Source of the DNA: Meghimatium bilineatum
Taxonomy: Eukaryota; Mollusca; Gastropoda; Stylommatophora; Philomycidae
Direction of reading: 5' to 3'
NCBI GenBank assembly: GCA_034231615.1
Contig: CM067306.1
Span: 31,690,617-31,754,616 of the forward strand
Length of the DNA stretch: 64,000 nucleotides
Shown here: piece by piece, positions 20,745 through 30,756 of the stretch
Numbering within the stretch: the first letter of the stretch is position 1
Layout of the letters: each line of letters begins with the position of its first letter
Program-made: the position numbers and the translations under genes
Notes under the pieces: generated by a model
What the model was told of the DNA's origin: nothing
Database searches by the model: none
The model's input: only the letters and a program-made list of their open reading frames with translations

Positions 20745-21236
20745 GCGGGTCTGAAAGGGGAGCATGGGGAGCTAAACTGTTACCTGTCAAGCATATCGTA
20801 AGCAGCAACTAAGAGGAATTTAAGGTGGAGTTTGTTGTCCCATAATGGCCCGTAGATAAGGAGGTTGTAGTGTTGAGATATTCAACTTCCCGTCCTTTAG
20901 CAAATCAGAATAGGTCTATGCCTTTTAGCATTAGAAATTTGGCCAAAATGCGGGTAAAAAGTCTCTCCCCCCTCCCCCGTAGAGATTTTCACAAAATGAA
21001 CATCACATGAAGATCTGATACACGAAATACACGAATGACTTTTTTAAAGGGAATTACTACTCCCCCTACTTTATAATATATTTATAACACTGGTCTCATC
21101 CCACAGTGTCAAATTGACCTAGAGGCTATGCTGAAGTTCGATTTGTCAGTTAAGCTGTCAATTATGGCACAAATTTTATCTGGACTATATCCTGCTGATC
21201 TGCAGGAGCTTGAGATTGGATACAGAAGATGAAACA
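20745..21236 (+). repeat. Dispersed SINE-like repeat, copy 9, split by an insertion
   Basis: The head block (20755-20850, 'ctgaaaggggagcatgggga', 'caactaagaggaatttaagg') and the tail block (21120-21236, 'gctatgctgaagttcgattt', 'atcctgctgatctgcaggag') match the family. They are separated by about 200 bases of unrelated sequence, including a C-run near 20975-20990. A tail purine run leads directly into a minisatellite. Confidence 0.65.
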
Positions 21237-21242
21237 AGAAGT

Positions 21243-21385
21243 TGAAAATATGTTTACACCAGAAGGTATCAATCTTGAACAGATGTGTGCACCAGAAGGC
21301 ATCAATCTTGAACAGATGTGTGCACCAGAAGGCATCTATCTTGAACAGATGTGTGCACCAGAAGGCATCGATCTTGGTGAAGAAT
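21243..21385 (+). repeat. Minisatellite, 33-bp unit, 4 copies
   Basis: The unit contains 'ccagaaggcatcaatcttg' and 'aacagatgtgtgca'. It is open in the plus frame as an 11-residue repeat (PEGINLEQMCA) within a 71-codon frame (21229-21444). No domain or splice context suggests a real protein. Confidence 0.9.
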
Positions 21386-21684
21386 GGAATATCTTTTCAA
21401 GACTATCTTTGCAATCACTAGAGAGTTCATTGATAAACATATGAATGTGAATGAATGCTGTGTTCACGGAGTTTATCTCCGAACATTTTCATGACACAGA
21501 CGATCAAAATAATCCACAATCAGTGGTTCGAATGGACTTTTACCACCAGATCACGTGGAATAACAGTTCACGAAGCCAGTAGAGCCTTCACTAAACAACA
21601 AACATCCTAACGATGTGTGTGCTGTAACGCAATTACACTTGCTAGAAATTGAAGCCTATTTACGCTAAGACGATATCAACATTA
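21386..21684. other. Unassigned
   Basis: No feature recognised. Confidence 0.4.
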
Positions 21685-21905
21685 TCATCAGGTGCCATGC
21701 CGGCTGACGTAGGCGACCATGGCTCTCCATATCTCTCTGTCTAAAGTATTATGTATCAAGCTCGTTGTTGTTTCCCTGCCGTGCCATGTTGTCAAACTGT
21801 CTAATATATTTTCACGTTGTAGCCATCTGTCTCTGTTGCCTTCAATCTTGCCTGTTGTGACTATATTCTCCAAACCTCCCTGTCTCATGAAGTGGTCAAA
21901 AATAT
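21685..21905 (-). mobile_element. LINE 3' end (RTE-like, RHGT end)
   Basis: The 66-codon minus frame 21688-21888 reads 'MRQGGLENIVTTGKIEGNRD', then 'ENILDSLTTWHGRE' and 'EIWRAMVAYVSRHGT' to a stop. That is a clean C-terminus of the same family as 30757-31195. On the minus strand the stop is followed by a (GAT)-rich tail (plus 'attatcatcagg'). Confidence 0.85.
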
Positions 21906-22849
21906 GAAGATTGTCTTTTTCTTATATTATTTATTAGGGTCCGTTTCGCATTTGACTCTTTCAACACTTACACATTAGTTTTTCTGACAGGCCATGATAT
22001 TCTAAGTCCATGATATCAACATACCTTAACCAAAAGGTTGTAATCCCTTATTGACCAATCATCAACTAAGGAAACATTTATTCATACACTGTAAATGTCA
22101 CGTGATTGTGTCTCCTGTGTACATCGTTATTAGTTTACAGTGTATACGTTTTTGAGTATTCCTGTATTTCTCGGTCGTTGGGTTTTTGTGGTGGGGGGGG
22201 GGGGGGGGGGGTTACCGTGAGGATAAAATAAGACGATTGATTGAACAGGCCTAAGTCTGACCTATTTATTCGAGGTTCTTAATCAGAGTTGGCACGTTCC
22301 TTTCTTTTTTTTAAAGTGACATTTCCCCGTAAACATGACAGAAGTTTAACATTACAATACTGCCAATAGCCTATTCATTACAGATGAGGTATAGTCTTCG
22401 CACGAAAGGTCAGCAACAGTTCCCATTTACCTTTATGTGCTATCAGACCATACTATAAGCCTATAACCGGGTGTTGTGGCACACGCCCCAAAGGTGGAAA
22501 AGGGGGGGGGGAATTTCCTTGTTTAGGGGGACACTTGAAAAAAATAATTTTGTACTTGAGATTTAGTTGTTGATTATATGTTTTGAACATTTAGCCTATT
22601 TAACTGTTTTTTTTTTCTTCTAATAATCTTCTAGTGTTTTCTTCCTAAAACGCCAGTCTTGTGTCCTGAACAAGTTATAATTAGGTTTCATTTATGGAAT
22701 AAGTCATTTTTTGAATAGACCTATACAAAATGTAGGACTGGGGGGGGGGGGGGGGGGGGTAGGGGGTGGCATCAGAATTTTTGAAAGATTGAGGGTGGGG
22801 AAAGGTTTAAATAAAAGGTTGGGTAAAACTGCTATACCCTGCCAGGTTC
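21906..22849. other. Unassigned, with long G runs
   Basis: G homopolymers of about 18 bases occur at 22193-22211 and about 20 at 22740-22760, with a shorter one at 22502-22511. They could form G-quadruplexes and are prone to sequencing error. No gene is recognised. Confidence 0.5.
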
Positions 22850-23005
22850 ACAGTAGTACCACATTGGATGAAACAACACCCAGAGTTCTCCAGCGAATTC
22901 TTTCAGCGACGCAGATGAGTGAAAATACCTTGATGCTGCCTGTCCATGATTTTCTTAGTCTTCGTCTGCTTCTTCCAACCTCGACTGTTCCCTGTAGTAT
23001 AGTTT
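22850..23005 (-). mobile_element. LINE 3'-end fragment
   Basis: On the reverse strand frames give 'GTVEVGRSRRRLRKSWTGSI' and 'ERIRWRTLGV', a decayed 'G-x-VEGxRxRGRxRKSW' C-terminal motif. The plus-strand 101-codon frame over it is an antisense shadow that also crosses the G run. Confidence 0.6.
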
Positions 23006-23111
23006 ATAACGAATAATCATATCATCACACATCCAAAAATACCATCAGAGCCGCAGACAAGTTTTCATTGAGGAAGGGAAAATAATGTCAAAAAAGGCAT
23101 TCATCCATTTT

Positions 23112-24645
23112 TTAATGTAATTCCTTCCTTTTGATGAGAAAACTGATGACTTTTTTGATGAGAAAGCTGATGACTTTTTTTGATGAGAAAGCTGGTAACT
23201 TTTTTGATGCTAAAACTGTAGACTTTTTTGATGAGAAAACTGATGACTTTTTTGAAGAGAAAACTTTTTTGATGATTAAGCTAATGTCTTTTTAGGATGA
23301 GAAAGATGATGACTTATTTGATGCGAAAGGTGATGACTTTTTGTATGCGAAAACTGATGATTTTTTTGATGAGAAAGGTGATGACTTTTTTTAATGCTAA
23401 AACTGATTATTTTTTTGATGAGAAAACATTACTTTTTTGATGAGAAAGATGATGACTTTTTTGGATGAGAAAGCTGATGACATTTTTGATGAGAAAACTG
23501 ATTACTTTTTAAAATGAGAAAGCTGATGACTTTTTTTGATGAGAAAGCTGATGGCTTTTGGATGAGAAAACTGATGACTTTTTTAATGAGAAAGCTGATG
23601 ACCTTTTTTGATGAGAAAGCTGATAACTTATTTGATGAGAAAGCTGCTGGCTTTTTTGATTAGAAAGCTGATGACTTTTTTGATGAGAAAGGTGATGACT
23701 TTTTTTATAAGAAAGCTGACATTTTGATGAGAAAGGTGATAAAAATTTTTATGCGAAAGCTGATGGCTTTTTGATGAGAAAACTGATGACTTTTTTAATG
23801 AGAAAGCTGATGACCTTTTTTGATGAGAAAGCTGATAACTTTTTTGATGAGAAAACGGATGACTTTTTTAATGAGAAAGCTGATGACCTTTTTTGATGAG
23901 AAAGCTAATAACTTATTTGATGAGAAAGCTGATGACTTTTTTGATGAGAAAGCTGATGGATTTTTTGATGAGAAAGCTGATGACTTTTTTGATGAGAAAG
24001 CTGATGGCTTTTTAAATGAGAAAGCTGATGGCTTTTTTGATGAGAAAGCTGATGACTCTTTTGATGAGAAAGCTGATGGCTTTTTAAATGAGAAAACTGA
24101 TGGATTTTTTGATGAGAAAGCTGATGACTTTTTTGATGAGAAAGCTGATGGCTTTTTTGATGAGAAAGCTGATGACTTTTTTGATGAGAAAGCTGATGAC
24201 TTTTTTGATGAGAAAACATGACTATTTTGATGAGAAAGGTGATAACATTTTTGATGAAAAAGTTGATGAGAAAACTGATCTTTTTTAATGAGAAAGGTGA
24301 TTATTTTTTTGCTGTGAAAACAGATGACTTTTTAAATGTGAAAACTGATGACTTTTTTGATGCTAAAACTGATGATTTTTTTGGTGAGAAAGGATATGAC
24401 TATTTCGATGAAAAAGGTGATACCATTTTTGATGAGAAAACTGATGACTTTTTTGATGAGAAAGGGTATGACTATTTCGATGAGAAAGGTGATACCATTT
24501 TTGATGCGAAAGGTGATTACTTTTTTATGAGAAAACGGCTTTTTTGATGAGAAAGCTGATGACTTTTTTTGATGAGAAAGTTGATAACTTTTTTGATGAG
24601 AAAGTGATGACTTTTTTGATGAGAAAGATGACCATTTTGTGAAAA
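23112..24645 (+). repeat. Large minisatellite, about 24-bp unit, about 60 copies
   Basis: The unit is built on 'gatgagaaagctgatgac' and 'tttttt', with variants (gcgaaa, aaaact, ggtgat, loss or gain of one T). Copies in the centre (about 23900-24215) are the most uniform; the edges are diverged. Where the T count is constant, a plus frame stays open with the acidic 8-residue repeat FFDEKADD (133 codons at 23820-24221). T-number changes shift the frame elsewhere, so a protein is unlikely. Confidence 0.95.
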
Positions 24646-24980
24646 ATTGTTAATGTAGGGTTTCACCCACCATTTGACTAAATTCCTAGCAATAAAAAAT
24701 AAGTTATGATTATCTAAGGGTGGGAGGGGGGAGTTGAACACCCACCTCCCTTAACAACAGACCTATAAACAAGTAGATATACTTGTCGCTTTACTATTGG
24801 CAGTAATGATTCTTATAGACCTGTATGAATCTAGTTTATTTCTAACATACACATTTGTCTCTAGATGGACTAGTATTGTGGCTTGGTAAAAGCTCACCAA
24901 CCGAGCTTATTGACAACATGAGAGGCAGAGTCGTGGAGAAACATGATCGCCTATGCCAATTGGTAAATGAGGATTGGTAA
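24646..24980. other. Unassigned
   Basis: A short G/C-run palindrome lies near 24722-24750 (ggaggggggag...cccacctccc). A possible LINE scrap at 24885-24960 reads 'MRGRVVEKHDRLCQLVNEDW' on the plus strand, but I cannot place it firmly. Confidence 0.35.
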
Positions 24981-25153
24981 AGTGGAATTCCTCTATAGAG
25001 AATCCTCTTATAACAAATTTCCCTATATAGCAACACATTTAAAAACCCCCAATTATATTTATTCTTTATTGTCTGTACTGTACATGGTAAATTTATGTTA
25101 TTACATACATATTTTGTTGGTCTGGACCAAGTTGTTATAAGGGGATTCCACTA
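24981..25153. mobile_element. MITE, second copy of the 6383-6556 family
   Basis: The left end 'agtggaattcctctata' pairs with the reverse complement of the right end ('agtggaatccccttataac'). Internal landmarks 'aacaaatttccctatatag', 'aattatatttattctttatt' and 'ggaccaagttgttataa' match the first copy. TA-rich flanks are present, but the exact duplication is less clear than in the first copy. Confidence 0.8.
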
Positions 25154-25394
25154 TAATAAACCCTACACTTTCTTAATTGCCTCTGATAGCATACATCGCA
25201 GATTGTAGTATTATTAGTTTTTGCTCTACCATTGAATCACTGTAACACGAGCAGCTAATTTTCCATATAAAAATATAGCATAACTTTCTGTAATATTTTG
25301 AATGGACTGAATGACTTTTTGCATCTTGCAGACAATCATTAAGAAAACAAACAAAAACAAGCCAATGAGCCTTTTTCTCAGGAATGGAAGACTT
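25154..25394. other. Unassigned
   Basis: No feature recognised. Confidence 0.4.
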
Positions 25395-25885
25395 TATAAG
25401 TGATCATGTTGTCAAAGCAATAGAAGATGTTTGTTTTCATCTTTCCCTTTTATCTTTCATATCTTTTATTACATTGTTCCTAAACAATCGTCCCAGCATG
25501 CAGATAGTGCCTCCAGACAGCTCACGTTTTGGCCATGTTTACCAGATTTTGGAGAAATTTTTCATTGAGGACTTACAAATGTCTTTGTACCTCAGCATTG
25601 GACTACCACAGGCCATCAGAAGCTTCTCTGAATAGTACTTATTGTGGAATGCGACAGTTTGGCATTCTGTGGACATGGTCCAGCCCTTGCAATCTATTTT
25701 TATTAAGTGTATCCATGGTAGATGGTAGCTGAGTGTGGCGTACAAGTTCTATATAGGTAATTTTATCGTGCCATTTAATGTAAGATTTTGCTGAGACATC
25801 TTAGCTGAAAGGTGTTTAGTCTCCTCTCATGTCTTGTGTAGGTTGTCCATGTTTCAGATCCATAATATAGTATGATTACCCTGTT
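25395..25885 (-). mobile_element. LINE 3' fragment (family E, GH-x-RMP type)
   Basis: Reverse-strand frames give 'SYYIMDLKHGQPTQDMRG', 'IKWHDKITYIELVRHTQLPS', 'LDHVHRMPNCRIP' and 'VLFREASDGL', then 'YKDICKSSMKNFSKIW'. These correspond to the 'W-x-DK-x-(T/V)-N', 'RWLGHVxRMPDxRxPxxxLxGEL' and 'RYKDxxKxxL' motifs of a widespread class of animal LINE ORF2. Stops and frameshifts are present. Confidence 0.8.
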
Positions 25886-26004
25886 GTGAAGCAGACATCA
25901 GTCATTTCAGAAATTCTCTCTTGTATGGCTGGTCGATTATACTATCGATATAATCACAGACGTACACTGTTCAGCAGATGTGGTAAAAACATTGAATGTA
26001 TTAG

Positions 26005-26155
26005 TTACCAAAGCCAAAGGTGTCAGGCCATTGGTGCAAAAAAACGGCAACACAACACATTTCCGCTGTGTGAACTACATTCTGTTGGAAATCTTGTAGG
26101 ATCACTGTGCTACTATAAGCGAGATCCATGGGAGTTTGAGAACAAACAGAATAAA
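26005..26155 (+). repeat. Dispersed SINE-like repeat, copy 10
   Basis: 'aaaggtgtcaggccattggt', 'gcaacacaacacatttccgc', 'ctacattctgttggaaatct', 'gagatccatgggagtttgag' and an (A)/(GA)-rich tail place it in the subfamily of copies 2 and 4. Confidence 0.75.
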
Positions 26156-26407
26156 AAAAGACCTACATAGTGTATAAACAGATAAACAGAAAACAAACAT
26201 TGCATTTTTTGGTTCAAAATGTATTTAGATTTGATACTAATTTTTCTATCCTCACACATTAACATTTCTTTCCTCACACACTAACATTTCTTTCCTCATG
26301 CACTATAGCATTGTGAATGTTTATGTAGTTGATGCATCTGTTATTCTTATGGTGAAACCAATATTATTCTTGATTATTCTTTACATAAAACATTCAAGTA
26401 ATAACTG
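26156..26407. other. Unassigned
   Basis: Only a short duplicated 'ctttcctcacacactaacat' stretch around 26250-26300. Confidence 0.4.
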
Positions 26408-26965
26408 TTTCTCATTGATGGTACTAAGACTTGTCTAGTTTCTCATTGATGGTACCAAGACTTGTCTAGTTTCACTTTGATGGTACCAAGACTCTTGTCT
26501 AGTTTATCCTTGATGGTACCAAGACTCTTGTCTAGTTTCTCCTTGATGGTACCAAGACTTGTCTAGTTCCTCATTGATGGTACCAAGACTTGTCTAGTTT
26601 CACTTTGATGGTACCAAGACTCTTGTCTAGTTTATCCTTGATGGTACCAAGACTCTTGTCTAGTTTCTCCTTGATGGTACCAAGACTTGTCTAGTTTATC
26701 CTTGATGGTACCAAGACTCTTGTCTAATTTATCCTTGATGGTACCAAGACTCTTGTCTAGTTTATCTTCGATGGTACCAAGACTCTTGTCTAGTTTATCC
26801 TTGATGGTACAAAGACTCTTGTCTAGTTTCTCCGTGATGGTACCAAGACTTGTCTAGTTTATCTTTGATGGTACCAAGACTCTTGTCTAGTTTATCCTTG
26901 ATGGTACCAAGACTCTTGTCTAGTTTATCTTTGATGGTACCAAGAAACTCAAAATCTAGTTTCTC
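26408..26965 (-). repeat. Minisatellite, 33-bp unit with 30-bp variants, about 17 copies
   Basis: The unit is 'gatggtaccaagactcttgt' plus 'ctagtttatcctt'. The 30-bp form lacks one 'tct' triplet. Both lengths are divisible by three and keep a minus frame open (11-residue LDKSLGTIKDK). There is no start context beyond chance. Confidence 0.95.
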
Positions 26966-27111
26966 AGAGTGCTTCTTCATCAATATTTTTGTTTTGGTAG
27001 TGTATTCTATTCAGGACATAGCATCAACCCAGCATTTTTTGGTTTTATTTATTTTCTATGCAATATAAATACATTCAGTAGTTTGCCATTTCTCTGAACA
27101 ATATGAATATA

Positions 27112-27185
27112 CGATTGTCTGTGGTGAGATTTGAACCCAGTACTTTGGCCATCACAGACCTAAGAGTTTGTGAGCTGGAGGAAGT
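27112..27185 (-). mobile_element. Possible tRNA-derived SINE scrap
   Basis: On the reverse strand a box-B-like 'gggttcaaatctc' (plus 27128-27140) follows 'cttaggtctgtgatggcc' at tRNA-like spacing. Box A is poor. A plus-strand ORF over it has no recognised domain. Confidence 0.35.
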
Positions 27186-27295
27186 GGGAAGAGGCTGTGA
27201 ATGGGTGGCATTTAGCAAAGATAGAAAGTTATTGACAACAGCTGTGATTCAGCTGGGAAAAGAGTACAGTGTCTGGGCTGTCAACAGAACAGAGG

Positions 27296-27660
27296 GATGA
27301 TCCAAGAACTCATACTTCAGCACTTGAAGCCACATATAATTTACACAGATGGCTCAGTAACACAAGAAACACACATGGGGTTTTGTGGCCTACCAAAATG
27401 GCAGGAAATTAGCCAAGAAGTGAACTGCATACCACACTATAACATCAAGTATGAGAATGGAGATAGAGGTAGTGACAGCAGATCTCACTTGGCTGGCGAC
27501 ACAATCACCAACAGACTCAGTGATTTTATTGAACTCTCAAAGTATGCTGTGCAAGATAGAAAAATGTTATGACCAATTATACTGTACGCCTAAAGAAATA
27601 CTAAAATACTACAAAGGAGGTGCATCTAATGTAGTACCGCAATGACCCTGACAGATTATG
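27296..27660 (+). pseudogene. LINE RNase H fragment (second family)
   Basis: Plus frame 27297-27572 reads 'PHIIYTDGSVTQ' (first Asp). A frame change leads to 'MRMEIEVVTADLTWLATQS' (Glu motif) and 'VILLNSQSMLCKIE', where the family has 'ILSDSQSML', so the second catalytic Asp is Asn. The last RNase H motif is missing. The DNA ends with 'gaccctgacagattatggg', the family B 3'-end signature. The element is inactive. Confidence 0.75.
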
Positions 27661-27998
27661 GGTTTATGAAAAGATGGTTCATTTGTCATGTCAGAGGTGT
27701 TAAGTCTAAAGCATGTGGTCTTGCATTCCATGTACCCAGTCTGAGTATTACTGATTGCTTGTTTTGTCTAGGTACTATACTATAAATGATTAAAATCAGT
27801 TTCCCCATGTTTCATCCATTTACATGTGTCCAATGAGGCAGGCATAAATAATGGGCAACACCTAATAGCAGTGCAGATTATACCAGGTGTTAGCTGACCA
27901 GTACAACCAAATTGCTGCTCTCACTGAAATGAGTGACTCATAGTGAACTCCCACAAATTTAAGAGAAATTGAAACTTGTAAACTGTCCCTTTCCGTGT
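27661..27998. other. Unassigned, probably LINE-derived
   Basis: The interval lies between two family B 3' ends and may be the degraded interior of the second one. No motif is clear enough to call. Confidence 0.35.
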
Positions 27999-28225
27999 TG
28001 TGTCCACTGACAAGAGGCATTCTTCAGGGTATGGTGGAGGTTGAAAGAAGACTAGGAGGCCAGAAGAAGACATGGCTGGATAATATCAATGACTGCACAG
28101 GGTGTGAAATTTCAACTTCAAATCTCATCAGGATGGTAGAGGATAGAGATGTGTGAAAATCTTTCTGTACCAAATTTATCAATGTGACACTCCTACGACC
28201 CTGACGGACTATGGGTGTTATTATT
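27999..28225 (+). mobile_element. LINE 3'-end fragment (family B)
   Basis: Reads 'LTRGILQGMVEVERRLGGQK', then 'KTWLDNINDCTGCEISTSNL' and 'IRMVEDRDV' before a stop, with the 3' end 'ctacgaccctgacggactat' and an (ATT)n-like tail. The motif order (ILQG-VEG-RRRG, KTWLDNI, RMxEDRxxW) is standard for this class of LINE C-terminus. Confidence 0.85.
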
Positions 28226-28615
28226 ATATCAGTATCTTTTGCCCACCTTATCTTCTCCTACCATTGCCATTTGACTATGATCAAATTTTATGATGCAACT
28301 AATGCATGCAATGACATCACCAGTACAATATGAATGATTGGCTTTCATCCAATAATATCACTAGTACAATGTGAACGATTGGCTTTCAAACCACAAACTA
28401 ATTCAACCAAGTTGTGTCTGTGAAATGAACCAAATAACCCCTCTACCACTGAGCCAACATATGGAGAAAATGTGTATTTTCAAACAGTGTTCAGAACAGA
28501 ATAGACTTCTGGAGATAGTGCCCACTGCAAACGTTTGATGTTCAACAATGAAACAACAAATTTGACTTCCAAGGCAGGAAGTATCCTGATTTTTTTGGCA
28601 GTTGGTGAAAACTGT
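28226..28615. other. Unassigned, downstream flank of the FOXRED1-like exon
   Basis: A short direct repeat is visible ('ccagtacaatatgaatgattggctttca' type, about 28318-28385, two copies). No gene is seen. Confidence 0.45.
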
Positions 28616-28618
28616 GAC

Positions 28619-28624
28619 TTTATT
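28619..28624 (-). promoter_or_regulatory. Candidate polyadenylation signal AATAAA
   Basis: The reverse complement of plus 'tttatt' gives AATAAA about 400 bases after the FOXRED1-like stop on the same strand. The hexamer is common by chance in such AT-rich DNA. Confidence 0.3.
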
Positions 28625-28817
28625 GGCACTTCATAGAACTAAAAGGTTTAGCTTGATGTGCAATTTTAAATTTAGCTAGCTGACAAAATTAGGTGTGCCT
28701 CTTCTGCTCTAGAAGTAAAATTGGTTACCAAATAATGTAGCAAATGTTTGTAGTGCTTAGGTGGCAAGAGTAAGTTCAGCCTACAACTTACAGCTGTATA
28801 TTTCCATGTGACAAGAC

Positions 28818-29012
28818 TAAAAAACCTTGGCGGAGACATCAACAGAACTAAGTCAATAAATCTTACATTCTTACAGTGAGTTCTAAATATGACAGGCCTG
28901 AAAAAATCTTGACAGAGACACTCACAGAACTGTAAGTCAATAAATCTTCCATTCTTATAGTGAGTTCTAGATATAACAAGATTTTTTCTAAAAAAAACCT
29001 TGGCGGAGATAC
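28818..29012 (-). repeat. Tandem repeat, about 82-88-bp unit, a little over 2 copies, in the 3' flank of the FOXRED1-like exon
   Basis: Units share 'aaccttggcggagac', 'agtcaataaatctt' and 'ttctta-agtgagttcta'. The third copy is partial and stops about ten bases from the stop codon of the exon. Confidence 0.8.
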
Positions 29013-29022
29013 ACAATTAAAA

Positions 29023-29288
29023 CTATCTGCTACAATGAAGATTCATCTCCTCTTTTACTGGATCCCTTGTTAAAAATCTGTCAAAATGAAACTTCTCCAA
29101 ATCAATTGTTACATAATTTCCATCAAAAATAAACTCTGTGATTGCACGACCGATGCCAATAGCATGTTGCAACCCATGTCCACCCAATACATTGACAAAA
29201 ATGAAGTTTTTCAGGTAAGGATGAGGTCCAACAACCGGGTTCTGGTCAAAGAATTGTAGTCATTGTAGCCAGCCCAAGCAGTTTTTAT
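29023..29288 (-). pseudogene. FOXRED1-like last exon with a frameshift
   Basis: The reverse strand starts at a strong acceptor (CCCTCTTTTCAG, AG at plus 29289-29290) and reads 'IKTAWAGYNDYN'. After a one-base deletion near 29250 it continues 'FDQNPVVGPHPYLKNFIFV', 'GGHGLQHAIGIGRAITEFIF' and a short tail to a TAG at 29023-29025. This is the C-terminal end of FOXRED1, where W-A-G-Y-x-D-Y-N and G-H-G-L-Q line the FAD and substrate site. Length is right (about 88 codons once the missing base is counted). The highly conserved 'TGFSGHG' segment reads 'NVLGGHG', so several normally constant positions have changed. Together with the frameshift this indicates a pseudogene copy or a sequencing error in a divergent paralogue. 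Confidence 0.8.
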
Positions 29289-29290
29289 CT

Positions 29291-29480
29291 GAAAAGAGGG
29301 ATACAAGGTAAGAGAAATTATGAAACAAAAACCAAAATATTGGTTTGTAAATTCAGTATGCAGACAGATCAGGTCATAGCAAGACAAATATATACACTAA
29401 AATGCAAAATACTATATCATTAATTTAACAAAGATAGGCAGGGAAGTGTCACCTTTACAAACAAAATAAATATCTAATAA
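29291..29480. other. Intron-like flank
   Basis: AT-rich sequence upstream of the last FOXRED1-like exon. No preceding exon was recognised between here and the satellite. Confidence 0.4.
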
Positions 29481-30060
29481 TAATAATTCAAATATATTCT
29501 GTAAATAATTCAAATATTACGTGTGCTGTCAATCATTTCTTCTTATGGTCCATGCTATGTGGCATTGTTTAGTATGTCTCTCTATGGCTTTCTGTTTCAT
29601 GTGCAGTCAATAATTTTCAATATGGATGTTCTCCCATGCCATATGCTAGGTTGTCCAGCATCTTCTCTCTTTGTCTTCCCCTACCCTTCTAATTTATGAA
29701 TGTATTAAAATCAACAGGCATAAATGCACAAGACCTCCAATTCCTAGCAACTGACCGGCAGGCATGGAGAACTATGACATCCGTCCTATGTGCCAAACTT
29801 GGCAAAAGAGGAACTGACTGACTGACCCTTCTTGCTTCTCAACTTGTCTGTTGTCATGGTGTTTTCCCTCTTTCCTGTTCTCATGACATGTCCAAAAAAT
29901 GTGGACTGTCTCTTTCTGATGCCGGTGAGCAGCTTTTAAAAAATAATAATTTCTTTCAAGTCATCTTCATTACGCTCTTCTATATGTCCATGGTGTTCTT
30001 AATATTCTTCTATAAAACCACATCTCTGTTGCCTCAATATAATTTTTCACTATTCTGAAA
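29480..30060 (-). mobile_element. LINE 3' fragment interrupted by a nested LINE tail
   Basis: Two minus-strand parts belong together. The right part (29833-30060) has 'IEATEMWFYRRILRTPWT' and 'FWTCHENRKE', and 'TTDKLRSKKG' at its end. The left part (29480-29696) has 'GRQREKMLDNLAYGMGE'-type frames followed by 'IERHTKQCH'. In complete relatives (30757-31195) these are contiguous. The gap is exactly the plus-strand insert 29697-29832. Confidence 0.7.
29697..29832 (+). mobile_element. Nested LINE tail insertion
   Basis: Plus strand reads 'LKSTGINAQDLQFLATDRQA', then 'WRTMTSVLCAKLGKRGTD' and a stop, with a '(ctga)n'-like tail ('gactgactgactgac', 29816-29826). This is a very short 5'-truncated 3' end of a LINE family not otherwise seen in the window. 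Confidence 0.75.
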
Positions 30061-30065
30061 TATTT

Positions 30066-30562
30066 AGGTACCACCAATACATCCAATTATACCACCACTA
30101 CATCCAATTGTACCACCAATGCATTCAATTATACCAACAATGCATCCAATTGTACCACAATTGCATTCAATTATACCAACAATACATCCAATTGTACCAT
30201 CAATGCATTCAATTATATCATCAATACATCCAATTGTACCACTAATGTGTCCAATTATACCACCAATACATTCAATTTTACCACCAATGCATTCAATTAT
30301 ACCAATGCATCCAATTATACCACCAATACATCCAATTATACCACCAATACATCCAATTGTACCACCAATACATTCAATTGTACCACCAATACATTCAATT
30401 GAACCACCAATACATTCAATTGTACCACCAATACATCCAATTGTACCACCAATACATTCAATTGTACCACCAACACATTCAATTGTACCACCAATACATC
30501 CAACTGTACCACCAATGTATCCAATTGTACCACAATACATCCAATTGTATCAACAGCATTGT
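30066..30562 (+). repeat. Minisatellite, 21-bp unit, about 23 copies
   Basis: The unit is 'ccaattgtaccaccaataca' plus t, with c/t, a/g and t/a variants. The 21-base period keeps long frames open on both strands (159 codons plus, 158 minus); the minus peptide repeats GGTIECI. Such Gly/Cys-like repeats from a repeat array carry no evidence of function. Confidence 0.95.
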
Positions 30563-30756
30563 GTTCATGATCAGGTTTTGAACTCGGAGCGAGTTTGACA
30601 GATTTGTATTTGTTAGATGGGTTCAATAATGATTCAGCTAACAAGTTGATGAATTACATTATAGTATAGATAAGAATTAATTCTCTGTTTTGACTTTTAA
30701 CCCATTGGCTATCGCAGCCAAAAAGATATTTGAAACAGTAGTTAAAAGGAGAATCA

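Noticed and set aside
23820-24288. Acidic FFDEKADD-repeat protein
   Set aside because: The frame exists only where the T-run length is constant in the minisatellite. Neighbouring units shift it, and no flanking coding sequence is present.
30064-30598. Gly-rich GGTIECI or Pro/His-rich IHPIVPP repeat proteins on opposite strands
   Set aside because: Both strands are open simply because of the 21-base period. There is no signal peptide, no coding flank and no other support.
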